Positions 38,913 through 45,969 of a DNA stretch of 64,000 nucleotides are shown piece after piece. The translations under genes and the position numbers were made by a program. This DNA is from SHZI01 sp031395645 (GTDB lineage: Bacteria; Pseudomonadota; Gammaproteobacteria; Steroidobacterales; GCA-2729495), in assembly GCA_031395645.1 (NCBI GenBank), contig JANNJM010000054.1:1-64000 (forward strand), in the 5' to 3' direction. The notes under the pieces were generated by a model. It saw only the letters and a list, made by a program, of their open reading frames with translations, searched no databases and was not told the origin of the DNA. The stretch's first letter is position 1. Each line of letters starts with the position of its first letter.

Positions 38913-40079
38913 ATGTACATCAACTTCTGGTACGCCGCCGACTGGAGCCACAACCTGACCGCCACGCCCCGCAAGGTGCGCATGCTCGGTCATGACATCG
39001 TCCTGTTCCGCGACTCCAACGGCCAGGCACATGCCCTGAGCGACACCTGTATTCACCGCGGTGCTTCACTCTCCGCCGGCAAAGTGAAGGGCGACTGCGT
39101 CGCCTGCCCCTACCACGGCTGGCAGTACAACGGTGATGGCCACGTGCGCAAAATTCCGTCGCTGGGTCCCGGCAGCGAGAAACAGGTGCCCCAGCGGGGC
39201 CGTATCGATGCCTATCCGGTCGAGGAGCGTTACGGCCTGATCCACGTCTTTCTGGGTGACCTGCCGGCGGCCGAGCGCCCGCCGATCCTCGAGGTGCCCG
39301 AGTACGGCCAGAAGGGCTGGCGGCACACGATCGTCGACTACGGCTGGGAGTCCAACTACGAGCGCAATATCGAGAACGGCCTGGATCCGGCCCACAACGA
39401 ATTCGTGCACCCGACCCACGGCTACTCGGGCGAGAAGGACGACTACAAGGTCGGCGAACCGACCATCGAAACCACGCCCTGGGGCTTCGGCTTCATGCTC
39501 AATTTCCAGGCGCCGCCGATCAAGAACCCGATCATGCGCCTGGCACGCAACTACGACGGTGACCTGGAAGCCGGCTCGGGCCACGTCGGACCGAGCAACA
39601 TGTGGACCAAGATCCACCTGACGCCCACCCGCTGGATCCACCAGTACATCTTCGAGACGCCGATCGACGAGTACCACACGAAGATCTTTCTGATCTGCAT
39701 GCGCAACGTGTTGCTGCCGAAGTGGGTGGACAGGATCGTGAACAAGCGCAACTTCGCGATCGCGGAGCAGGATCGCGCGGTCATCGAGCGACTTAACCCT
39801 AAGAAGACGCCGAACTCCCGCGCGCGGGAGCTGCTGATGCCGGCCGACAAGGTCATTTACCTCTACCGCGACAGCCTGGACGAATGGACCCGCCGCGGCT
39901 GGCGTATCGACACCGAGGCCCTGCGCCAGGCCGCCGCCCGGGGCGACACGATGTATGCACTGCCCTCGCCCGCCAGGCGCGAGACCCGGGGCTGGGTCCT
40001 GGAAGCGGTGCCACTCGTGCCGGCGTCCCCGGTGGAGACGGGTAGTACACCACTACGCGCCGTGCAGGCGACAGGCTGA
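38913..40079 (+). CDS. Rieske non-heme iron oxygenase (first of tandem pair)
   Basis: From the ATG at 38913 after GAGGAAA the protein is 388 residues. The Rieske 2Fe-2S ligands are in 'DTCIHRGAS' (about 43-51) and 'CPYHGWQY' (about 62-69). The mononuclear iron site is 'NGLDPAHNEFVHPTHG' (about 157-172). This is an aromatic-ring-hydroxylating or demethylating oxygenase alpha subunit of the single-component-terminal-oxygenase kind. No reductase or ferredoxin is near. It overlaps the next gene by four bases. Confidence 0.88.
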   Translation: MYINFWYAADWSHNLTATPRKVRMLGHDIVLFRDSNGQAHALSDTCIHRGASLSAGKVKGDCVACPYHGWQYNGDGHVRKIPSLGPGSEKQVPQRGRIDAYPVEERYGLIHVFLGDLPAAERPPILEVPEYGQKGWRHTIVDYGWESNYERNIENGLDPAHNEFVHPTHGYSGEKDDYKVGEPTIETTPWGFGFMLNFQAPPIKNPIMRLARNYDGDLEAGSGHVGPSNMWTKIHLTPTRWIHQYIFETPIDEYHTKIFLICMRNVLLPKWVDRIVNKRNFAIAEQDRAVIERLNPKKTPNSRARELLMPADKVIYLYRDSLDEWTRRGWRIDTEALRQAAARGDTMYALPSPARRETRGWVLEAVPLVPASPVETGSTPLRAVQATG

Positions 40080-41050
40080 GCACGGCAAACCTGTTTCCCC
40101 TGCTCCGCCGGCACTGGACGCCGGTCCTGCCGCTTGCCGAGCTCACCCAGAATCCGCAGGCCGTCGAGGTTGCCGGGGCAAAGCTCGTGGTCTTCCACGG
40201 CACCGATGGCCGGTGGCATGCCCTGCTCGACCAGTGTCCGCACCGGCGTGCAGCGCTGTCGCTCGGCACGGTCACCGACGACGGTAGCCTGCAGTGCCGC
40301 TATCACGGCTGGCGTTTTCGCGGCGACGGCGTTTGCGCCCGCGTCCCACTCAATGAACTGACACCCAAGGCCATCGGCAGCATCTCGGCCACGGCGTTTC
40401 CCGCACAGGAACTCGCCGGCGCACTGTGGGTATACACAGGCTCGTTACAGGAGAGTCCGCCACCGCCGCCGCCGGACTTGCCAGCGTCGTTGCAGGGCCC
40501 GCCCCGCCAGTTCGGCACGTACTGCCAGCACTGGACGGCGCACTGGACCCGGGCCGTGGAAAATTTCATCGACTTCGCGCATCCCTCCTACCTGCACCGG
40601 GACACGATTGGCGCCTGGACGCACGACTACGCCGAGAGCGGCGCCGTCGCCACGGTGGAAGTCCAGCTGGAAGACTGGGGCTTCACCACGCTGAATTACT
40701 TCACGAGCCGCCGACAGGGATTCCGCGTGGACTGGTACCGGCCGAACCTGTCGGTGATCCACTTCGGCAACAGCGCCGAGGCCAAGCTGCACGTGTTCTC
40801 GATTCCGGTAACTGCCACCCACACCCGGGTGATGACGGTGCGGCGCCTGCCACCCGGCGCCGACGCGGCGGCCTGGAGCGCGCAGGCCGCGACGGTGGAC
40901 AACACCATCCTCGACGAGGACAGGCTGGTCGTGGAATCGCAGCAGGGACCGGTGGACGATACGGGCGAGATCTCCGTCGGCACCGACGCACCGGCGGTCG
41001 CCTTCCGCCGGTGGCACCGGGAGATGCTGGGCGGGGTTGTGAGCGACTGA
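40076..41050 (+). CDS. Rieske non-heme iron oxygenase (second of tandem pair)
   Basis: The Rieske fold begins well before the first GTG (40187), so the true start must be a rare codon. A CTG at 40076 overlapping the previous TGA gives 324 residues beginning 'MSTANLFPLLRRHWTPVLPL'. The Rieske ligands are in 'CPHRRAALSLG' and 'CRYHGWRF', and the iron site is 'ENFIDFAHPSYLHRDTIG'. It differs clearly from the first oxygenase, so the two are likely sequential or partner enzymes rather than a recent duplication. The start codon is the main uncertainty. Confidence 0.8.
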   Translation: MSTANLFPLLRRHWTPVLPLAELTQNPQAVEVAGAKLVVFHGTDGRWHALLDQCPHRRAALSLGTVTDDGSLQCRYHGWRFRGDGVCARVPLNELTPKAIGSISATAFPAQELAGALWVYTGSLQESPPPPPPDLPASLQGPPRQFGTYCQHWTAHWTRAVENFIDFAHPSYLHRDTIGAWTHDYAESGAVATVEVQLEDWGFTTLNYFTSRRQGFRVDWYRPNLSVIHFGNSAEAKLHVFSIPVTATHTRVMTVRRLPPGADAAAWSAQAATVDNTILDEDRLVVESQQGPVDDTGEISVGTDAPAVAFRRWHREMLGGVVSD

Positions 41051-41068
41051 TCGCCGAGGCGTATGCTG

Positions 41069-41093
41069 CATGTGGGCAAAGTTAACCCACATG
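41069..41093. repeat. Hairpin after tandem Rieske genes
   Basis: CATGTGGG and CCCACATG arms separated by nine bases, 18 bases after the oxygenase stop. No T-tract follows. It may mark the transcript end. Confidence 0.4.
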
Positions 41094-41299
41094 AGCTGCG
41101 CGGACGCTTTCGGCTCCATCTGTTGCGTCTAAGCGACGGTCAGTCTGAATCAACAGCCTTCAATTTCCTCGGGTTTCATCCAGATTTTGTAAGGAAACCT
41201 CCCCGCCGTTGCTAGTACACTACTGCCCCGCGTCGGCCCGTGCGCAACCGGCCAACGCGTTTTCTGATGTTGTCGCGACTTAGTAAAGGAGACTAACGA

Positions 41300-41959
41300 A
41301 TGAACACCAAGAGTATGGGGATTGCATTGCTGTCCGCCGCCGCCCTGTTGGGTGGCACCGCGGCACAGGCTGAACTGTCCTGGACTTACGCCGAGTTCGG
41401 CTACAGCCGGGCCGATGGCGTCGAAGACTTCCAGACCGACGCTTATGACCTCAAGGGAAGCATCGGCTTTGCCGGCAAGTGGCACGCTTCACTGGACTAC
41501 CTGGATGGCACGAGCGAGAACGGCACTGGCCCGGACAACGACTTCGACGGCTATAGCCTCGTCGTCGGTGCCCACCCCCAGCTCACGCCGAACACGCAGC
41601 TCATTGCTGACCTCAATTACTTCGACTATGACCTCGACGGTGGTGAAGGCAGCGACGGCTACGGCGTGGGTCTCGGCCTCCGCCACAGCCTCGGCGACAA
41701 GGCCGAACTGATGGCCGAAGTCTGGTACACCGAGGGCTCGTTCGACAATGACTCGCCCTTTTTCGCTGACACCGACTACAACAACACCACGATCGAGTTT
41801 GGCGCGCGGTATAACTGGACGCCAAACCTGTCGACGGGTCTGACCGTCAATCTCGACGGCGGTGCTGGGGCGGCAACGTCTTCAAGCTCATCGTCCAGTG
41901 ATTCAGCCCGCTTCGACGTGCGCTGGTCGTTCCTCGGCGCAGTGTCCGACTCCTACTAA
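41300..41959 (+). CDS. Small outer-membrane beta-barrel protein
   Basis: The 219-residue protein has a clean signal peptide (to GTAAQA) after a strong AAAGGAG site. The rest alternates polar and aromatic residues in strands ('LSWTYAEFGYSRADG', 'GYSLVVGAHPQLTPNTQLIA', 'TTIEFGARYNWTPNLSTGL') with Asp/Gly-rich loops, a pattern of an 8-10 strand outer-membrane barrel. A run of eight serines lies near 193-200, and the C-terminus does not end in aromatic F/W. The function is unknown. An intrinsic terminator follows. Confidence 0.75.
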   Translation: MNTKSMGIALLSAAALLGGTAAQAELSWTYAEFGYSRADGVEDFQTDAYDLKGSIGFAGKWHASLDYLDGTSENGTGPDNDFDGYSLVVGAHPQLTPNTQLIADLNYFDYDLDGGEGSDGYGVGLGLRHSLGDKAELMAEVWYTEGSFDNDSPFFADTDYNNTTIEFGARYNWTPNLSTGLTVNLDGGAGAATSSSSSSSDSARFDVRWSFLGAVSDSY

Positions 41960-41981
41960 AGTCAGCTGCAGGACGTGACTG

Positions 41982-42016
41982 AAGGCGCCCCGCCTCGTGC
42001 GGGGCGCCTTTTTTTT
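41982..42016 (+). terminator. Rho-independent terminator
   Basis: Twelve-bp arms AAGGCGCCCCGC (41982-41993) and complement (41999-42010) with loop CTCGT, followed by T8 within 42009-42016. It ends the outer-membrane-protein gene. Confidence 0.9.
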
Positions 42017-42045
42017 CGCCCCCTGATCAAGCTAGGATCTGCTCC

Positions 42046-42219
42046 GTGCATGCGCTCGCCCTCACCGTGCTCGTCTTCGCCATACTGGCTGGCTGCATCC
42101 ACCTGCCCGCTGAGGTGGCGGCGGTCGTGAAGCAATCCGACCCGGCCGGTTCGAATCACTTCAGCAAGCGTTCTGCGCCGGAACCAGGTGCAGCCAATGA
42201 CCAGACCGCCGCACCGTAG
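42046..42219 (+). CDS. Small lipoprotein (57 residues)
   Basis: A GTG at 42046 begins a 57-codon frame 'MHALALTVLVFAILAGCIHL' with a lipobox LAGC (Cys17) and an exported tail of about 40 residues rich in Ala/Pro/Ser. A GGA site lies nine bases upstream. The gene overlaps the start of the following lipoprotein amidase by about 23 bases, which implies coupling. No family is recognised. Support comes from the lipobox, the ribosome-binding site and the overlap. Confidence 0.5.
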   Translation: MHALALTVLVFAILAGCIHLPAEVAAVVKQSDPAGSNHFSKRSAPEPGAANDQTAAP

Positions 42220-43210
42220 ATTGCATGTGCAGCGCCTGCCGGCGCTCGTCCTGCTGGCGATCTCTGCCCTGCTGAACGGGTGCGCCTCCGCCCTCGGTCC
42301 GACCACGTTCACGACCTGGCAAATCGACGGCCAGCCAGACGCATCCACGGTGCTCTTCCAGGGCATTCCCGTCCGCACCGGCCAGATTGTGGCGAGCGAA
42401 CAGGGCTCGCCACAGAGCATCTTTCTGTCGTTGCTGGTTGCCGACAACTACCCCTTCGTCCACACGGGCATTCTCGCCATCGAGGACGGCGTACCGATGC
42501 TCTACGAGGCGAATGGCCAGATCCAGCCGTCGTTCGGCGGTGGCCCGCCCACGCGCCATATCGGCGGCGGCCTGCGGCGCGTGACGCTGGAGAGCTTCCT
42601 GGCCAAGCAGCGCTTCATCGCCATCTATGACCCGCCGGCGGGCGCAGATCGGCAGCGGATCGGCCAGTTTGCCCAGGAAAGCCTGGCGGCCGGCCTGCCC
42701 TTCGACTCCTACTTCAACCGGGAGGACCCGTCGAAGGTCTATTGCTCGGAATTCACGGCCCTCGCCCTGGCGGCCGGCGGCGTCAGTGCGCGCAAACCGT
42801 CACCGGTCAATGCCAATGCATCCGTCGGCATCATCCTGGACTGGCTCGAGATTACGACCCCGGACATCATCCCGGCCGGCGCCATCATTGCGGACGCCAC
42901 CCGCGTGGCACTTTTCAGCCGCCAGCACACTCCGGCGCAGATCGCAGCCTACTTCGACGTCAAGTCCGAACTGCACCGGCGGTTCACACCGGACCAGAAG
43001 CTGGGCAATATCCTGCGCTTCTCCTCGCTGGGCGGCTTGAAGTTCCAGCCGGAGGTTCTGGCATTTATGCGTGCAGTCAACGATGCCGCCGCCGGCTGGG
43101 ATCGCCTCTCGCCAACGGTCGTGGGACAGCGCGTGCGCGCGCTCGCTGCCGAACGACTCGGGCCTTTCGACCCCGCCCTAGCCGTGGCTAACGCGCCGCA
43201 CCCCCGGTAA
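42197..43210 (+). CDS. Lipoprotein permuted papain-like amidase (YiiX/YebB type)
   Basis: From the ATG at 42197, seven bases after AGGTG, the protein is 337 residues with lipobox LLNGC (Cys29). It has the circularly permuted NlpC/P60 order: catalytic His about 89 in 'NYPFVHTGILAIED' and catalytic Cys about 183 in 'KVYCSEFTALAL'. YiiX-like enzymes are thought to hydrolyse amide or thioester bonds in the envelope. A GTG at 42188 is an alternative start. Its 3' end overlaps the convergent reductase gene by 33 bases. Confidence 0.85.
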   Translation: MTRPPHRRLHVQRLPALVLLAISALLNGCASALGPTTFTTWQIDGQPDASTVLFQGIPVRTGQIVASEQGSPQSIFLSLLVADNYPFVHTGILAIEDGVPMLYEANGQIQPSFGGGPPTRHIGGGLRRVTLESFLAKQRFIAIYDPPAGADRQRIGQFAQESLAAGLPFDSYFNREDPSKVYCSEFTALALAAGGVSARKPSPVNANASVGIILDWLEITTPDIIPAGAIIADATRVALFSRQHTPAQIAAYFDVKSELHRRFTPDQKLGNILRFSSLGGLKFQPEVLAFMRAVNDAAAGWDRLSPTVVGQRVRALAAERLGPFDPALAVANAPHPR

Positions 43211-44242
43211 CGACAACACATATTCCGCACCCATCAGCATCGACGGCGTGTAGTAGCCACCTGTTGCCGGGTGCTCCAGCAGGTGCTGGACGATGCCGAG
43301 CGCGCCGGTGACGGTAAGGTCGTAGCCGTTCGGCGTGTCGATCTCGACTGTCCGCTGTTCGCCCTTGCCATTGCGCACCTCGCCCCAGATGCGCGAGCGC
43401 GTGGCGGCCCGCTTCTCCGCCGAGGGCCCCTGCACGCTGGACTCGATGCGCCGTTGCAGGAAGCGCACGACCGGCGTCAGGCCGAGCAACGGCCTGATCC
43501 AGTTGGCGCGACGGGCACTGGCGATGGCGCGCGGCGGCGCCACGAGGTAGGTCTCGATGTCGGGGATACCGGTGGAAACGAAGGCGGTGTACAGATCGCC
43601 CCACGGAATCGTCATGGCCGTCCGGGGCCTGCCGTCGAGACTGAAGGTGCGGGTCTTGTACGCCAGCGGCACGGCCACCAGCTGTCCGTTGCGCCGGACC
43701 TGCCCGCCTTTCGCCAGCCCCTCGACGCCCGTCTTGGTCGTCCCCGGGCTGGCACCGCCACCGGCCTCGAAGCCAAGCGTCAGCGCGACCGCATCCGGCA
43801 GTTCGCGCTTCAGCAACGCAGCCACGCAATCCGTCGGCACCACGTCGAAGCCCGCACCCGGCAGCACCACGATGCCGCGCGCCTGATTACAATTCTGGGC
43901 ACGCGCGTGCTGCGCGTGGCAGTGGGCGAAGACGCTGATCTCGCCCGTAATATCGAGATAGTGCGCGCCGGCCGCAAGGCAGCCTTCGAGCATCGGAGCA
44001 CAGGTGGCAGAGAAGGGTCCGGCGCAATGGAGGACCAGGGACACGCCCTTGAGCCCGACAGACACGGCCTGCGGGTCCTTAAGGTCGAAGACACGGACGG
44101 GCAGGCCGAGCTCGGTACCGAGTGCGTTCAGCGCCGCCGCGTTGCGTCCGGCCAGCACCGGTTGCAGTCCCCGGCGCACCGCCTCGGCGGCCATCAGCTT
44201 GCCGGTATAGCCGTTCGCGCCATAGATCAGCCACGTGGCCAT
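43178..44242 (-). CDS. Saccharopine dehydrogenase-like/trans-acting enoyl reductase-type protein
   Basis: From the ATG at 44242 the protein is 354 residues. It starts with a Rossmann motif 'MATWLIYGANGYTGKLMAAE' and 'RGLQPVLAGRNAAALNALG', with 'LVLHCAGPFSATCAPMLEGC' and 'GAHYLDITGE'. This is the saccharopine-dehydrogenase-like NAD(P) fold that also includes the trans-acting enoyl reductases of mycobacterial polyketide synthesis. The substrate is not evident. It is divergent from the nucleotidyltransferase gene with a 40-base gap. Confidence 0.85.
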   Translation of the reverse strand: MATWLIYGANGYTGKLMAAEAVRRGLQPVLAGRNAAALNALGTELGLPVRVFDLKDPQAVSVGLKGVSLVLHCAGPFSATCAPMLEGCLAAGAHYLDITGEISVFAHCHAQHARAQNCNQARGIVVLPGAGFDVVPTDCVAALLKRELPDAVALTLGFEAGGGASPGTTKTGVEGLAKGGQVRRNGQLVAVPLAYKTRTFSLDGRPRTAMTIPWGDLYTAFVSTGIPDIETYLVAPPRAIASARRANWIRPLLGLTPVVRFLQRRIESSVQGPSAEKRAATRSRIWGEVRNGKGEQRTVEIDTPNGYDLTVTGALGIVQHLLEHPATGGYYTPSMLMGAEYVLSLPGVRRVSHG

Positions 44243-44282
44243 GAGTTCACCATCGGTCCGGTCCGGTGGGTAGACTACTTCA

Positions 44283-44822
44283 ATGGCGACCGAGCTGGAA
44301 ATTCTGCGGGTGGTCAGCGATCGGCTGGCCGCCCAGAACCTGGACTTCATGCTGACGGGGTCGTTCGCGCTCGCGTTTTATGCGACGCCGCGCATGACCC
44401 GCGACCTCGATTTCGTCGTCGCCCTTAAGGAGCCCGATGTCGAGGGCCTCACGGCCGCCTTCGAAACGGACTTCTACATCGATGCAGACGCGGCGCGGAC
44501 TGCGATTCGCGCCGAGAGCCTATTCAACCTCATGCACCTCGCGAGTGGCATCAAGGTCGACCTGATTGTCCGCAAGACCGCCCCCTACCGCCGGCTGGAG
44601 TTTTCCCGCCGCCTGGCCGTTGACCTGGCCGGCATCCAGACCTGGATCGTCAGCCGCGAAGACCTGATCCTGTCCAAGCTGGTCTGGGCCCGTGATTCCG
44701 GCTCGGAACTGCAACTGCGGGACGTCCGCGCGCTGATCGAGGGCACGGCTGACGCCGCGTATTTGCGGGACTGGGCCGCTAAACTGGGCGTTGCTGAAAT
44801 GCTGGAAAAGCTATCGTCTTGA
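44283..44822 (+). CDS. Nucleotidyltransferase of AbiEii/DUF6036 type
   Basis: The 179-residue protein has the minimal nucleotidyltransferase signature G26-S27 in 'LTGSFALAFY' with acidic D41 and D43 in 'TRDLDFVV'. A third acidic residue is likely in 'IKVDLIV'. This is the fold of AbiEii-like toxins and related MNT enzymes that add nucleotides to RNA or proteins. Its stop overlaps the TTG start of the next gene, whose N-terminus resembles the small proteins that usually accompany such transferases. It could be a toxin-antitoxin-like pair. Confidence 0.8.
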   Translation: MATELEILRVVSDRLAAQNLDFMLTGSFALAFYATPRMTRDLDFVVALKEPDVEGLTAAFETDFYIDADAARTAIRAESLFNLMHLASGIKVDLIVRKTAPYRRLEFSRRLAVDLAGIQTWIVSREDLILSKLVWARDSGSELQLRDVRALIEGTADAAYLRDWAAKLGVAEMLEKLSS

Positions 44823-45229
44823 GCGACACGTCGGCAAAATCTGCAGCCCTGGTCACCGCCCGCCACCGCGCCATGACCCCGGCCGAGCGGTGCCAGATCG
44901 CCTCTGCCATGTATGACGGGGCCCGGGCCATTGTTGAGTCATCCCTGCCGGCTCAGCTGACCGGACGGGAACGGCGTCGCGCCTACGCGCTGCGCATGTA
45001 CGGCACGGAGCTGACGCCGGCGGCTCTCGACGCATTCGCCGCTTATGAGGCCAAACCCACCGCTCTGATAGCCAGCCCCTGCGTCGGTATCTGCTGCATC
45101 GGCGCTGATGGCCTGTGCTTTGGCTGCTATCGCAACCGCGCGGAGCTCTCGGCCTGGGGCACGGCCAGCGACACCGAGAAGCGGAAGATCCTGGTTCAAT
45201 GCCAGCTTCGTCAAGGTAGCCTCAAGTAG
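44819..45229 (+). CDS. Fusion of nucleotidyltransferase-partner domain and DUF1289
   Basis: The start is TTG at 44819, overlapping the previous TGA (TTGA), giving 136 residues. Residues 19-75 ('MTPAERCQIASAMYDGARAI', 'ERRRAYALRMYGTELTPAAL') resemble small helical proteins found beside nucleotidyltransferases. Residues 85-130 are a DUF1289 domain with 'SPCVGICCIGADGLCFGCYR' carrying the C-x3-C ... C-x2-C set and 'WGTASDTEKRKILVQC'. DUF1289 is usually a separate small protein. The fusion may link the transferase to a metal-binding module. Confidence 0.75.
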   Translation: MSDTSAKSAALVTARHRAMTPAERCQIASAMYDGARAIVESSLPAQLTGRERRRAYALRMYGTELTPAALDAFAAYEAKPTALIASPCVGICCIGADGLCFGCYRNRAELSAWGTASDTEKRKILVQCQLRQGSLK

Positions 45230-45234
45230 CACTC

Positions 45235-45969
45235 ATGGCCCCCGTAACCTCCAGTTTTGCAGTCAGCGCGCCCGCCTGCATCACCATTCCGGTCAAGGGG
45301 CACGCAGCGCTGTTTCCGGTACGCCGGATTTACTGCGTCGGGCGCAACTACGCCGAGCACGCGCGGGAGATGGGTGGCGACTCCAGCCGTGAACTCCCGT
45401 TTTTCTTCTCGAAACCTGCTGACGCGGTGCGCGTGTCGCCCGCGGACATCCCCTACCCGTCCCAGACCCGTGATCTTCAGCATGAAGTGGAGCTGGTGAT
45501 CGCCCTGCGCGGAGGTGGCACCGACATCGACGTGGGGCAGGCACCGGCACTGGTCTTCGGCTACGCGGTGGGTATCGACCTGACCCGGAGGGACCTGCAG
45601 GCCGCGGCCAAGAAAGCCGGCCGCCCCTGGGACATGGCCAAGGGCTTCGATGCCTCGGCCCCGATTTCGGCCATCATGCCTGCAAACCAGATGGGAGCGA
45701 TCCGCAACCAGGCTATTTCGCTGGCTGTCAACGGAGACATGCGCCAGTCGGGACATGTCGGCGATATGCTCTGGTCGGTTCCCGAGGTCATCGCGGAGTT
45801 GTCTCGGCTCGTCGAACTCAAGGCCGGCGACCTTATATTCACGGGTACACCGGCCGGCGTCGGGCCGGTTCGGCCGGGGGATACCCTCCACGCCCGGATA
45901 GACGACGTGGGCAGTCTGGAAGCGCGGATCGTGGACAGTCAAAGAAATTTTACAAGGATTCACCAGTGA
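45235..45969 (+). CDS. Fumarylacetoacetate hydrolase family protein
   Basis: The 244-residue protein has the FAH C-domain: 'RIYCVGRNYAEHAREMG', 'PFFFSKPADAV', the metal site 'LQHEVELVIALRGGG' and 'DLTRRDLQAAAKKAGRPWDM', ending 'GDLIFTGTPAGVGPVRPGD'. Such small FAH enzymes act as fumarylpyruvate hydrolases, isomerases or oxaloacetate decarboxylases with Mg. The gene overlaps the malate synthase start by four bases (GTGA). Supplying or clearing a C4/C2 acid next to malate synthase is plausible (inference). Confidence 0.88.
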   Translation: MAPVTSSFAVSAPACITIPVKGHAALFPVRRIYCVGRNYAEHAREMGGDSSRELPFFFSKPADAVRVSPADIPYPSQTRDLQHEVELVIALRGGGTDIDVGQAPALVFGYAVGIDLTRRDLQAAAKKAGRPWDMAKGFDASAPISAIMPANQMGAIRNQAISLAVNGDMRQSGHVGDMLWSVPEVIAELSRLVELKAGDLIFTGTPAGVGPVRPGDTLHARIDDVGSLEARIVDSQRNFTRIHQ

